Shown: positions 38,128 to 49,387, numbered from the stretch's first letter. The stretch: DNA of 64,000 nt from Ferrovibrio xuzhouensis (GCF_042648965.1 NZ_JBHRYJ010000004.1:186001-250000); one strand, 5' to 3'. Notes: generated from the sequence alone by a model not told the origin. Program-made: numbers and translations.

Positions 38128-39516
38128 CTAGGCGGCGGCCGCGGCGGCGTGGGTCTGCAGCCAGTCGCCGAAATCGGCACGGGCACGACGGCTTAAGCTA
38201 CGCTTGCGGTCGTCCTTGCGCACATCGCCGGGCGGCGGCGGGAACAGCCCGAAGTTCACGTTCATCGGCTGGAAGTGTTTCGCATCGGCGCCGCCGGTGA
38301 TGTGGCTGTGCAGCGCGCCCAGCGCCGTGGTCGGCGGCGGCGGCGCCTGTTCGCGACCCAGACGTTCGGCGGCGGCCATGCGGCCGGCCAGCAGGCCGAT
38401 GGCGGTGCTCTCTACATAACCCTCGACGCCGGTGACCTGGCCGGCGAAGCGCAGGCGCGGCAGTGCCTTCAGCCGCAGTTGCCCGTCCAGCAGTTTCGGG
38501 CTGTTGAGGAAGGTGTTGCGGTGGATGCCGCCGAGGCGGGCGAACTGGGCGTTCTCCAGACCCGGGATCATGCGGAAGACGCGCACCTGTTCGGCGTGCT
38601 TCATCTTGGTCTGGAAGCCGACCATGTTGAACAGGGTGCCGAGCTTGTTTTCCATGCGCAGTTGTACCACGGCATAGGGTTTGCGGCCGGTGCGCGGGTC
38701 GGTCAGGCCGACCGGCTTCATCGGCCCGAAAGTGAGCGTGCGCGGCCCGCGCTCGGCCATCACCTCGATCGGCAGGCAGCCCTCGAAATAGGGCGTGTTC
38801 TTTTCCCACTCCTTGAACTCGGTCTTTTCGGCGGCCAGCAGCGCGGCATGGAATTCGAGGTAGTTCGGCTTCTCGAACGGGCAGTTGATGTAGTCGGCGC
38901 CTTCGCCCTGTTCGCCGGCCCCGCCCGGGCCGATCTTGTCATAGCGCGACTGGAACCAGGCCTTGTCCATGTCGATGCTGTCGCGATGCACGATCGGCGC
39001 GATGGCATCGAAGAAGGCGAGGCTCTGTTCGCCGGTCAGATCGCGTACGGCTTCGGCCAGGGCGGGAGAAGTCAGCGGCCCGGTGGCGACGATCACTCTG
39101 TCCCAGTCGGCCGGCGGCAGCCCGGCGATTTCCTCGCGCTGGATGGTGATCAGTGGATGGCCCTCGATGACTTTCTGTACTTCGGCCGAGAAGACATCGC
39201 GATCGACGGCAAGCGCGCCGCCGGCCGGCACCTTGGCGATATCGGCCGCCCGCATGATGACCGAGTCACAGCGCCGCAGTTCCTCGTGCAGCAGGCCGAC
39301 GGCATTGCTGTCGGCATCGTCCGAGCGGAAGGAATTCGAGCAGACCAGTTCGGCCAGCCCGTCGGTGCTGTGGGCGTCGGTCTTGCGCACCGGGCGCATC
39401 TCGTGCAGCACGACAGGCACGCCGGCGCGGGCGAGCTGCCAGGCGGCTTCCGAGCCGGCAAGGCCGCCGCCCACGACATGAACAGGGGGGACGTGGACAG
39501 GATCAGTCTGGGTCAT
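38128..39516 (-). CDS. trmFO: tRNA uracil-54 methyltransferase TrmFO (folate-dependent)
   Basis: Makes ribothymidine at tRNA position 54 with methylene-THF and FADH2. The 462-residue protein has the FAD motif VHVVGGGLAGSEAAWQLARA, then HEMRPVRKTDAHSTDGLAEL, CSNSFRSDDADSNAVGLLHE, and the C-terminal GQVTGVEGYVESTAIGLLAG. It overlaps the end of recX by 14 bases and converges on the NDUFAF6-like gene with almost no spacer. Confidence 0.95.
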   Translation of the reverse strand: MTQTDPVHVPPVHVVGGGLAGSEAAWQLARAGVPVVLHEMRPVRKTDAHSTDGLAELVCSNSFRSDDADSNAVGLLHEELRRCDSVIMRAADIAKVPAGGALAVDRDVFSAEVQKVIEGHPLITIQREEIAGLPPADWDRVIVATGPLTSPALAEAVRDLTGEQSLAFFDAIAPIVHRDSIDMDKAWFQSRYDKIGPGGAGEQGEGADYINCPFEKPNYLEFHAALLAAEKTEFKEWEKNTPYFEGCLPIEVMAERGPRTLTFGPMKPVGLTDPRTGRKPYAVVQLRMENKLGTLFNMVGFQTKMKHAEQVRVFRMIPGLENAQFARLGGIHRNTFLNSPKLLDGQLRLKALPRLRFAGQVTGVEGYVESTAIGLLAGRMAAAERLGREQAPPPPTTALGALHSHITGGADAKHFQPMNVNFGLFPPPPGDVRKDDRKRSLSRRARADFGDWLQTHAAAAAA

Positions 39517-40084
39517 TCAGTATCTCCTCGAGCGCCGCGACGCTCTCGGCATTGAGTATCTTCGTCGCCACAGTCTGGCTGAAACCGCGGCGGGCGAGGG
39601 CGCCGAGATCCTTCTGGCGCATCTCGCGACGCTGCGTCGGGTCGGCACGATAGGGCCCCAGCTTCCGCCGGCGGGCAAAGGCCACGGCCGCCGGCAGGTC
39701 GGAAATAGGCGTTTCCGCCTCGTCCCGCAACCGCTCCAGCGCCGCCTCGATATCCGGCTTGGAAACGCCTTTCACGGCAAGGGTTTGCCGGATACGGGCC
39801 AGCGGCTTGCCGGCAGCATAGAGGCTGCGCACCCGGCTTTCGGCGAAAACGCGGTCATTCAGCAGGCCATTGCGCTGCAGCTTGGCCAGCACCTCGCCGA
39901 TCCATTCCGCCGCTTTGGTCGCTTCCGGCTCGCCATGCTCCTGGATCGAGCGCCGCACCTTGCGGTCCAACACCCGGCGGAGATTCTCCGCCGAGCTGCT
40001 GTAACGTTCGAGGTAGAACAGCGCCGCCCGCTCCAGATAGCCCGGTGAAATTTTCTTCGGCTTCTTCCGGGCGGTGGGTGGCAT
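39503..40084 (-). CDS. recX: Regulatory protein RecX
   Basis: Modulator that inhibits RecA filament formation. The 193-residue protein is helical with the three-helix repeats: ALFYLERYSSSAENLRRVLD, then LAKLQRNGLLNDRVFAESRV and RIRQTLAVKGVSKPDIEAAL, and a final LGALARRGFSQTVATKIL. The N-terminus is lysine-rich. No recA gene is nearby, as is usual in alphaproteobacteria. It precedes trmFO on the same strand. Confidence 0.9.
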   Translation of the reverse strand: MPPTARKKPKKISPGYLERAALFYLERYSSSAENLRRVLDRKVRRSIQEHGEPEATKAAEWIGEVLAKLQRNGLLNDRVFAESRVRSLYAAGKPLARIRQTLAVKGVSKPDIEAALERLRDEAETPISDLPAAVAFARRRKLGPYRADPTQRREMRQKDLGALARRGFSQTVATKILNAESVAALEEILNDPD

Positions 40085-40098
40085 GATGGCGAGGGCGG

Positions 40099-40500
40099 TC
40101 AGCCCAGAACGGCGATGCCGGCCTGGGCGATCTGGGCATCCTGTGCCGAGGTCACGCCGGAGACGCCGACGCCGCCGATGCAGATACCGTCGACGAGGAT
40201 CGGCTCGCCGCCTTCCAGCAGCACCAGGTCGGGCACCGAGAGGAAGGCATTGCGGCCGTTGCCGACGATGTCTTCCAGATTCTTGGTCGGCTTGCGCGAG
40301 AAGGCGGCCGCCTTGGCCTTGCCCTGGCTGATCCAGGTCGACTGCACCGGGGCGCCATCGAGACGCTGGAAATGCAGCAGATGGCCCCCATCATCGGTGA
40401 TGGCGATGCTGACCTTCCAGTCGTTCTTCTTCGCTTCCGCCTCGGCGGCGGCGGCGATCTTCTGGACGTCGTCGAGGGTCAGTCCCTTACGCGTAATCAT
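40099..40500 (-). CDS. GlcG/HbpS family heme-binding protein
   Basis: A 133-residue single-domain protein containing VSIAITDDGGHLLHFQRLDG, SQGKAKAAAFSRKPTKNLED and GGEPILVDGICIGGVGVSGV, the HbpS/GlcG pattern. Members bind heme or are encoded with glycolate and cobalamin-related genes; the function is rarely known. There is no signal peptide, so it is probably cytoplasmic. It lies between recX and uvrA on the same strand. The exact role is unknown. Confidence 0.85.
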   Translation of the reverse strand: MITRKGLTLDDVQKIAAAAEAEAKKNDWKVSIAITDDGGHLLHFQRLDGAPVQSTWISQGKAKAAAFSRKPTKNLEDIVGNGRNAFLSVPDLVLLEGGEPILVDGICIGGVGVSGVTSAQDAQIAQAGIAVLG

Positions 40501-40529
40501 GCTGCGTTAACTCCGTTCGTTTTGATCAA

Positions 40530-43430
<2,901 letters not shown>

Positions 43431-43461
43431 GGGTTACGCCGGGTCTGAGGGGAGCCGAATA

Positions 43462-43490
43462 TTGCGCTTTTCGGAGGAGACTTTCATTAT
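43462..43490 (+). promoter_or_regulatory. Candidate promoter for ssb
   Basis: TTGCGC (43462-43467) and CATTAT (43485-43490) lie 17 bases apart, each four of six matches to sigma-70 consensus. A perfect palindrome GTTCGCGAAC follows at 43516-43525, between this and the ssb start. Confidence 0.4.
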
Positions 43491-43541
43491 ACGCCGTCTG
43501 GATGATATAAGACCAGTTCGCGAACGGATAGGGGCTAAAAA

Positions 43542-44048
43542 ATGGCTGGAAGTGTCAATAAGGTAATTCTCGTCGGCAATCTGGGCCGCGACCCCGAAAT
43601 CCGCTCCATGCAGTCGGGCGAGGAGATCGCCCAGCTGTCACTGGCCACCTCGGAAACCTGGCGCGACAAAGCCTCGGGCGAGCGCAAGGAGCGCACCGAG
43701 TGGCACAGGGTGGTGATTTTCAACGAGAATCTGGTCAAGGTCGCCAAGCAGTTCCTGAAAAAAGGCTCCAAGGTCTATATCGAGGGCGCGCTGCAGACCC
43801 GCAAGTGGACCGACAAGGACGGCGCCGAGAAATACACCACCGAAGTGGTGCTGCAGCGCTTCCGCGGCGAGCTGACCATGCTGGATGGCCGCGGTGAAGG
43901 CGGTGGCAGCGGTGCCGGCGGTGGCGATGATTACGGCAGTGGCGGCGGTGGAGGTGGATTCGGCGGCGGTTCGTCGGGTGGCGGCGGCCGCTCCGGTGGT
44001 GGCGCGCCGCCGCGTCGTGACGATCTCGACGACGATATCCCGTTCTGA
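43542..44048 (+). CDS. ssb: Single-stranded DNA-binding protein
   Basis: Coats single-stranded DNA in replication and repair. The 168-residue protein has an OB fold at about 1-110 (AGSVNKVILVGNLGRDPEIR, TEWHRVVIFNENLVKVAKQF), a long glycine-rich linker at about 115-158, and the partner-docking tail ending DDDIPF. All typical. It is divergent from uvrA. Confidence 0.97.
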   Translation: MAGSVNKVILVGNLGRDPEIRSMQSGEEIAQLSLATSETWRDKASGERKERTEWHRVVIFNENLVKVAKQFLKKGSKVYIEGALQTRKWTDKDGAEKYTTEVVLQRFRGELTMLDGRGEGGGSGAGGGDDYGSGGGGGGFGGGSSGGGGRSGGGAPPRRDDLDDDIPF

Positions 44049-44081
44049 GCCCAGGCCCGTTTTAAGCCAGGCCCGTTCTAA
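44049..44081 (+). repeat. Short imperfect tandem repeat after ssb
   Basis: Two near-identical units, GCCCAGGCCCGTTTTAA (17) and GCCAGGCCCGTTCTAA (16), follow the ssb stop, with a truncated third start AGCCC. Probably replication slippage; no hairpin or T-run makes it a terminator. Confidence 0.6.
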
Positions 44082-44094
44082 GCCCTCATAAATC

Positions 44095-44481
44095 CTAGCG
44101 CCGGGCTGACAGCCCGGTCAGCCCGCCCAGCACGGCGGCGGCCAGCAGGGCCGTGGTCGGATGCTGTCTGACCAGCGGGGCGATCTGCGCGATCGCCTCG
44201 TTGAGGGGATTGACCGGCTCGGGCTTCAGGCGCAGCACGAGGCAGCCGCTCAGGCCAGCCAGCACGAACAGGCAGGCCGCTGCTGCGGCGGCTGCCCAGG
44301 GCGCGATCAGCACGGCGCTGAAACCCAGAAACAGCGCCCAGCCCGCCATCAGCAGGCCGGCCAGCATGGCCGCCAGGCCAAACAGGCCGGCGACGGCAGC
44401 GACGGCAATCTGCCGCCGCTGCCGCGCCGATGCGGCTGCCTGCAGGCCCTGGAAGGCCAGTGAGGCGAGGTTGAGGCTCAT
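44095..44481 (-). CDS. Small inner-membrane protein (phage holin/Actino-holin-like fold)
   Basis: A 128-residue protein with two long alanine/leucine-rich membrane helices (about 25-50 and 55-85), a proline break, and a third weaker hydrophobic stretch near the C-terminus (TTALLAAAVLGGLTGLSARR). The pattern resembles the small holin-like proteins that accompany DUF883/ElaB genes. It overlaps the upstream DUF883 gene by four bases, so they form one operon. No specific function is evident. Confidence 0.6.
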   Translation of the reverse strand: MSLNLASLAFQGLQAAASARQRRQIAVAAVAGLFGLAAMLAGLLMAGWALFLGFSAVLIAPWAAAAAAACLFVLAGLSGCLVLRLKPEPVNPLNEAIAQIAPLVRQHPTTALLAAAVLGGLTGLSARR

Positions 44482-44783
44482 CGCCGCATCAGAAGGCCGG
44501 TCAGCAGCGCACCGGCGGCAAACGCCGTCAGCAGCGACGTTCCCGGATGCTCCTTGACCGTATCTTCCACCTTCACGAGGGCTTCATGCCCTCGATCCTT
44601 CATGTCGGCCATCATGGCCTGAACGCGGGCCTGCAACTGGCTGAGCTCGGCTTCGGCCAGCGCGCCGCCATCCTGCTTGGCGCGGGTGAGCAGGCTGCCG
44701 AGCTGATCGCCGATTTCGGCGACCTGGGCCTGCAGGGTGGCGAGATCGGGGTCAGCCGATGTGCGGGTGGTGGCTCGTGCCAT
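44478..44783 (-). CDS. DUF883/ElaB-like membrane-anchored protein
   Basis: A 101-residue protein with a long N-terminal helix (DLATLQAQVAEIGDQLGSLL, then ELSQLQARVQAMMADMKDRG) and a C-terminal membrane tail ending TAFAAGALLTGLLMRR after VKEHPGTS. This is the DUF883/ElaB/YqjD arrangement; the E. coli members are tail-anchored proteins that associate with ribosomes in stationary phase. Here it is followed by a small membrane protein and preceded by CsbD genes, consistent with a stress-linked operon. Confidence 0.78.
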   Translation of the reverse strand: MARATTRTSADPDLATLQAQVAEIGDQLGSLLTRAKQDGGALAEAELSQLQARVQAMMADMKDRGHEALVKVEDTVKEHPGTSLLTAFAAGALLTGLLMRR

Positions 44784-44833
44784 GGTAGTTCTCCTGTCTG
44801 TCTGATTCAGTGATTGCGGCGTCAGCGGCGGTG

Positions 44834-45097
44834 TCAGCCGCCATCGGCCGATTCAAGGCCTTTCAGCCATTCGGCGACCTGGACTTCCGCCTGCTCGTGG
44901 ATGATCCCGTAATGCTCCTGGATCTTGCCGATCAGGCGCTGGTGATGGCCGTCGATGATGGCGAGGTCATCGTGGGTCAGCTCGCCCCAGCGTTCCTTGA
45001 TCTTGCCGGCGAACTGGTTCCAGTTGCCGGCCACGCGGTCCCAGGACGGCAGGGCCGCACGCATCTCGGCTTCGGTGGACGCGACTGTGCTGGGCAT
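44834..45097 (-). CDS. CsbD family stress protein (cytoplasmic)
   Basis: An 87-residue protein with the CsbD core WDRVAGNWNQFAGKIKERWG and ELTHDDLAIIDGHHQRLIGK, then IQEHYGIIHEQAEVQVAEWL. CsbD-like proteins are abundant general-stress proteins of unknown biochemical role. The ATG at 45097 has AGGAGG seven bases upstream and is better placed than an ATG at 45103. It shares most of its core with the exported copy 49 bases upstream, so the pair arose by duplication. Confidence 0.85.
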   Translation of the reverse strand: MPSTVASTEAEMRAALPSWDRVAGNWNQFAGKIKERWGELTHDDLAIIDGHHQRLIGKIQEHYGIIHEQAEVQVAEWLKGLESADGG

Positions 45098-45146
45098 GGT
45101 CATGCCTCCTCAAGCTTGAATTGGGTCAGTGGGCAGCCGGCGCAGG

Positions 45147-45440
45147 TCAGTTGACCTTCTGGGTCTTCTCCCAGGCGTCGACCTGCTTCTCGGCTTCCGC
45201 CTTGGCGATGCCGTAGCGCTCCTGGATCTTGCCGACCAGTTCCTGGCGATGGCCCTTGATGGTGGTCAGGTCATCGTCGGTCAGCTTGCCCCACTGCTGT
45301 TTGACCTTGCCGGCGAACTGGTTCCAGTTGCCCTCGATCTTCAGCCAGGTGGCACTTTCGGCATAGGCCGGGGCGGCGATGACCGGCACGGCGGCCAGAA
45401 TGGCCAGGGCGGATGCGGCAGCAATAGCGATCTTACGCAT
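45147..45440 (-). CDS. CsbD family protein with an export signal
   Basis: A 97-residue protein whose first 27 residues form a Sec signal peptide (MRKIAIAAASALAILAAVPV, cleavage likely after APAYA). The rest is a CsbD core: WLKIEGNWNQFAGKVKQQWG, LTDDDLTTIKGHRQELVGKI, ERYGIAKAEAEKQVDAWEKT. CsbD proteins are normally cytoplasmic, so this copy is probably periplasmic. The ATG at 45440 follows AGGAGG with eight-base spacing; a TTG at 45446 is less likely. It is probably first in the stress operon. Confidence 0.82.
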   Translation of the reverse strand: MRKIAIAAASALAILAAVPVIAAPAYAESATWLKIEGNWNQFAGKVKQQWGKLTDDDLTTIKGHRQELVGKIQERYGIAKAEAEKQVDAWEKTQKVN

Positions 45441-45510
45441 TATCAAGTCCTCCTAAAATAATGGGTGTCCTGCGAAGTATTCGCCGGCATGGAGGAAGGA
45501 CTCCAAGAAT

Positions 45511-45553
45511 AAAAAGGAAATCATTCCGCGGAATTCCGGGTGGAATGATTTCC
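45511..45553 (-). terminator. Intrinsic terminator on the minus strand after mazG
   Basis: A perfect 12-bp stem GGAAATCATTCC / GGAATGATTTCC encloses a 14-base loop that itself contains the 10-base palindrome CGGAATTCCG. Read on the minus strand it is followed by TTTTTATTCTT. It lies 114 bases beyond the mazG stop and upstream of the exported CsbD gene. Confidence 0.85.
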
Positions 45554-45666
45554 GCCTTGCGCTCCAGTGACTTGTATTTGAGAACCAAGTCGGGGCAATA
45601 CAATGGAGACGGCATGATCTTCGTGTGATGATGTTGTGGCCGGAATGGGGCAGCCGGCCCGGATGG

Positions 45667-46488
45667 TCAGGCGCTGGCGGCCTTTTCCTCGGCCTTGGCG
45701 CGATCCCAAGCCGCATCCATGGTCGCCAGATCGCAATCCGGCAGATGTTTGCCTTCTGCCTTCAGTATAGCTTCCATCCGGCTGAAGCGTTTCTCGAATT
45801 TCCGATTCGCTGCACGAATCCGGTCTTCCGGGTCGAGCTTCAGGTGGCGGGCCAGGTTCGCGACAACAAAGAGAAAATCGCCGAACTCCTCATCGATCGC
45901 TTCTGATTTTCCGGATTGGATTTCGTCTTCAAGCTCCTGCAATTCCTCCCTTATCTTGGCAATTACAGGTTTCATGTCCGGCCAGTCGAATCCCACGCGG
46001 GCGGCGCGGTTCTGCAGTTTCACCGCCCGGGTCAGGCCGGGCAGGCCGGTGGTCACGCCCGCCAGCACTTCGGAGATTCCACCAGGAGCCGCGGACTTCG
46101 CCTGCCGCTCGGCCGCCTTGATGGCCTCCCAGTTGCTGGTCACCGTTTCGGCCTCGCGGGCCTCGACGCTGCCAAAGACATGGGGGTGGCGCCGGATCAT
46201 CTTGTCGGAAATGGCAGCGGCGACATCGGCAAAGCTGAAATGCCCGGCTTCCTCGGCCATCCGGGCATGGAACACCACCTGCAGCAGCAGGTCGCCGAGT
46301 TCGTCCTTCAGGGCCGCCATGTCATTGCGGGCAATGGCATCTTCGACCTCGTAGGCCTCCTCGATGGTATAGGGCGCGATGGTGCTGAAGGTCTGTTCGA
46401 GGTCCCAGGGGCAGCCGCCATCGGGATTGCGCAGCCGGGCCATGATGGCGAGCAGGTCGGCCAGGCTGGAAAGATCGGGCTGTGTCAT
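45667..46488 (-). CDS. mazG: Nucleoside triphosphate pyrophosphohydrolase MazG
   Basis: Hydrolyses NTPs and dNTPs to monophosphates, a house-cleaning role. The 273-residue protein has two MazG domains: the first with CPWDLEQTFSTIAPYTIEEA and the metal-binding EEAYEVEDAI...DELGDLLLQVVFHA, the second with VIAKIREELQELEDEI and EEFGDFLFVVANLARHL. The ATG at 46488 begins MTQPDLSS and matches family length better than the in-frame start at 46581. An intrinsic terminator follows. Confidence 0.95.
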   Translation of the reverse strand: MTQPDLSSLADLLAIMARLRNPDGGCPWDLEQTFSTIAPYTIEEAYEVEDAIARNDMAALKDELGDLLLQVVFHARMAEEAGHFSFADVAAAISDKMIRRHPHVFGSVEAREAETVTSNWEAIKAAERQAKSAAPGGISEVLAGVTTGLPGLTRAVKLQNRAARVGFDWPDMKPVIAKIREELQELEDEIQSGKSEAIDEEFGDFLFVVANLARHLKLDPEDRIRAANRKFEKRFSRMEAILKAEGKHLPDCDLATMDAAWDRAKAEEKAASA

Positions 46489-46705
46489 GGCGGGAATCCG
46501 GAAGCTGGGGCGACCCAGCCTCGACAGGATCGCCGGAGGCGTCAAGCCGGCGCCGGCCGGCCACGGTAATGCATAATGCATTTGCCTATCTGTTGTGCGG
46601 TAACTGGCATTAAACAGTAGGGGAATGTGCTGTTGTGGTGTGGCAATTCAGGCCGAAACCAGCGTCTCGTCTGGGAAACCCACTGCAGCGCAAACCGGGC
46701 GTCGC

Positions 46706-46722
46706 TGGCACAAGAAATGCTT
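46706..46722 (+). promoter_or_regulatory. Candidate sigma-54 promoter for the gamma-glutamyltransferase/peptide-transport operon
   Basis: TGGCAC and ATGCTT place the invariant GG (46707-46708) and GC (46719-46720) with exactly ten bases between them, as in -24/-12 promoters. It lies 84 bases before the ggt start, inside a 316-base gene-free stretch (46489-46804) where I see no other element. No enhancer site could be identified. Confidence 0.5.
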
Positions 46723-46804
46723 ACCATTGCATACATTGTACTGGTATCGTCCGGCCGTGCCTAAATGATAGGCATGATTGGTCCGTTTATTGATGAAGGC
46801 TTCC

Positions 46805-48631
46805 ATGTCCCGTCCTCCGTTCGCTTTTACCACCCGCCCCGAGATCAAAGGCAATTTCGGCGTCGTCGCCACCACCCACTGGATCGCCACCTCGGCTGCC
46901 ATGGGCGTACTGGAGCGCGGCGGCAACGCGTTTGACGCGGCCGTGGTCGCCGGCTTCGTGCTGCATCTGGCCGAGCCGCATCTGAACGGCCCGGGCGGCG
47001 ATCTGCCGGCGCTGATGTGGAGCGCGGGCAAGCAGAAGGTCGAGGTGCTGTGCGGGCAGGGGCCGGCACCGCAGAAGGCCAGCATCGCGCATTTCCGCTC
47101 GCTCGGCCTCGACCTGATCCCCGGCTCCGGCCTGCTGGCGCCCTGCGTGCCCGGTGCCGTCGACGGCTGGCTGCTGATGCTGCGCGACTACGGCACCATC
47201 AGCCTCGACGAGGCGCTGGCGCCGGCCATTCATTACGCGCTGCAGGGCTGTCCGCTGGTGCCGCGCGTCATCGACACGATTGCCACGGTGCGCGAGCTGT
47301 TCCGCGACGAGTGGAAGACCTCGGCCGCGGTCTGGCTGCCGGGCGGCAACCTGCCGAAGGGCTATGCGCTGTTCCGCCAGGAGAAGCTCGGCGCCACCTA
47401 CACGAAATTCGCCGAGATCGCCAAGGGTGCCGGCGGTCGCGAGAAGGGCATCGACGCGGTGCGCCAGGTCTGGCGCGAGGGTTTTGTGGCCGAGGCGATC
47501 GACAGTTTCTGCCGCAGCACCGAGGCCATGGATGCCTCCGGGCGGCGCCATCGCGGCGTACTCAGCGGCGACGACATGGCGAAGTGGCAGGCCCATGTCG
47601 AGGCGCCGCTGACCTATGACTATCACGGCTGGACGGTGGCCAAATGCGGCCCGTGGAGCCAGGGCCCGGCCTTCCTGCAACAGCTCGCCCTGCTCAAGGG
47701 TTTCGATCTCTCCGCCATGGAACCGGACGGCCCCGATTTCGTCCATACGGTGACTGAGGCCGCCAAGCTTGCCTTCGCCGACCGCGAGGCCTGGTACGGC
47801 GATCCCGATTTCGTCGATGTGCCGATGGATGCCCTGCTGTCCGATGCCTACAACGCCGAGCGCCGCAAGCTGATCGGCGAACAGGCCTCGCTGGAACTGC
47901 GGCCCGGCAATCCGGGCGGCGCCGGCGCGAAACTCACCAGCATCAAGGCCGGTGACGCCGGCGGCGCCGGCATCGGCGAGCCGACGGTCGGCCGTCTGGC
48001 CGGCAGCGACGGCGCCGTCAGCAAGCGCGGCGTGGCCAGCGGCGATACCTGCCATGTCGACGTGATCGACCGCTGGGGCAACATGGTGGCGGCGACGCCG
48101 TCGGGCGGCTGGCTGCAGAGCTCACCGGTGATCCCCGAGCTGGGCTTCGCGCTCGGTACCCGCGCGCAGATGTTCTGGCTCGAAGAGGGCCTGCCGAATT
48201 CCCTGCTGCCGGGCAAGCGGCCGCGCACCACCCTGTCGCCGTCGATGGCACTGAAGGACGGCAAGCCCGCCATGGCGTTTGGCACCCCGGGTGGCGACCA
48301 GCAGGACCAGTGGTCGCCGCAACTGTTCCTCAAGATCGTGCATCACGGCATGAACCTGCAGGAAGCCATCGATTCCCCGGCCTGGCATTGCGAGCATTTC
48401 CCGAGCTCCTTCTATCCGCGGGCGTCCAAGCCCGGCCATCTCGGCCTTGAAGGCCGCTTCCCGAAAGAGACGGTCGAGGCGCTGAAGGCGCGCGGGCACA
48501 AGGTCGAGGTTGGCGGCGACTGGTCGGAAGGCCGACTCTGCGCCACGGCCACCGACGAGACGCCGGAAGGCACCATGCTGCGCGCCGGTGCCAATCCGCG
48601 CGGCATGCAGGGCTACGCGGTTGGCCGCTGA
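46805..48631 (+). CDS. Gamma-glutamyltransferase family protein
   Basis: Ntn-hydrolase that cleaves gamma-glutamyl bonds, for example in glutathione. The 608-residue precursor has the family start GVVATTHWIATSAAMGVLER and GGNAFDAAVVAGFVLHLAEP with HLNGPGGDLPALMW, and a probable autocleavage nucleophile T415 in VASGDTCHVDVIDRWGNMVA. After it come ATPSGGWLQSSPVIPELGFA and the oxyanion-side LPGKRPRTTLSPSMALKDGK. There is no signal peptide, so unlike E. coli GGT it should act in the cytoplasm on imported peptides. GAAGG precedes the ATG at 46805. It is first in a run with DUF1028 and a peptide transporter. Confidence 0.9.
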   Translation: MSRPPFAFTTRPEIKGNFGVVATTHWIATSAAMGVLERGGNAFDAAVVAGFVLHLAEPHLNGPGGDLPALMWSAGKQKVEVLCGQGPAPQKASIAHFRSLGLDLIPGSGLLAPCVPGAVDGWLLMLRDYGTISLDEALAPAIHYALQGCPLVPRVIDTIATVRELFRDEWKTSAAVWLPGGNLPKGYALFRQEKLGATYTKFAEIAKGAGGREKGIDAVRQVWREGFVAEAIDSFCRSTEAMDASGRRHRGVLSGDDMAKWQAHVEAPLTYDYHGWTVAKCGPWSQGPAFLQQLALLKGFDLSAMEPDGPDFVHTVTEAAKLAFADREAWYGDPDFVDVPMDALLSDAYNAERRKLIGEQASLELRPGNPGGAGAKLTSIKAGDAGGAGIGEPTVGRLAGSDGAVSKRGVASGDTCHVDVIDRWGNMVAATPSGGWLQSSPVIPELGFALGTRAQMFWLEEGLPNSLLPGKRPRTTLSPSMALKDGKPAMAFGTPGGDQQDQWSPQLFLKIVHHGMNLQEAIDSPAWHCEHFPSSFYPRASKPGHLGLEGRFPKETVEALKARGHKVEVGGDWSEGRLCATATDETPEGTMLRAGANPRGMQGYAVGR

Positions 48632-48655
48632 GGCCGACGGAACGGGGGACGGACG

Positions 48656-49387
48656 ATGACCTGGTCGATCGTCGCGCGCGATCCGGCCGGCGATGCCTGG
48701 GGCGTCGCCGTGGCCTCGCGTTTCTTTGCCGTCGGATCGCTGTGCCCGCATGTCCGTCCGGGCGCCGGTGCCCTGTCGACCCAGGCGCTGATCAACCCGA
48801 CCTACGGTCCGCGCGGACTTGACCTGCTGGCCGGCGGCGCCACGGCATCGGATGTCATTGCCGGGCTGATCACCGGCGACGAGGGCCGGGCGGCGCGGCA
48901 GCTTCATGTCGTCGATGCGCAGGGACGGGCTGCCGCCCATACCGGCGCCGACTGCATCGGCTGGTGCGGCCATCGCGGCGGCGAGAATCTTTCCGTGGCC
49001 GGCAACATGCTGGCGGGTCCCGAAGTGATCGATGCGACCTGTGAGACGTACCTGAAGATGGCCAGCCTGCCGTTTGCCGAACGCCTGCTGACGGCCATGG
49101 AAGCCGGCGAGACCGCCGGCGGCGACAAGCGCGGCAAACAGTCGGCCTGCCTCGTCATCCACACCGGCGAGGCGTATCCCTCCCTGTCGCTGCGGGCCGA
49201 CGACCATGTCGATCCGCTGGCCGAACTGCGGCGGCTCTACCGCGTCTCGCAGGGGCGCTACGCGGCCTTCATGAGCTTCCTGCCGACCCGCGACAATCCC
49301 TGCGGCGTGTTCGACCGTGCCGTCATCGAGGCGGAAGTGCAGCGCCGCGAGGCCATGCTGGCACAGGCAGAGAAGGGGGCGGCCTGA
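48656..49387 (+). CDS. DUF1028 family Ntn-hydrolase-like protein
   Basis: A 243-residue protein that begins MTWSIVARDPAGDAWGVAVA and has ALSTQALINPTYGPRGLDLL, QLHVVDAQGRAAAHTGADCI and VAGNMLAGPEVIDATCETYL, typical of DUF1028. The family is predicted to have an Ntn-hydrolase fold and is often encoded with peptide transporters and peptidases. The candidate nucleophile region is TWSIVARDP after the initiator Met. It lies 24 bases after the transferase gene and shares one base (TGATG) with the next gene. Confidence 0.85.
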   Translation: MTWSIVARDPAGDAWGVAVASRFFAVGSLCPHVRPGAGALSTQALINPTYGPRGLDLLAGGATASDVIAGLITGDEGRAARQLHVVDAQGRAAAHTGADCIGWCGHRGGENLSVAGNMLAGPEVIDATCETYLKMASLPFAERLLTAMEAGETAGGDKRGKQSACLVIHTGEAYPSLSLRADDHVDPLAELRRLYRVSQGRYAAFMSFLPTRDNPCGVFDRAVIEAEVQRREAMLAQAEKGAA

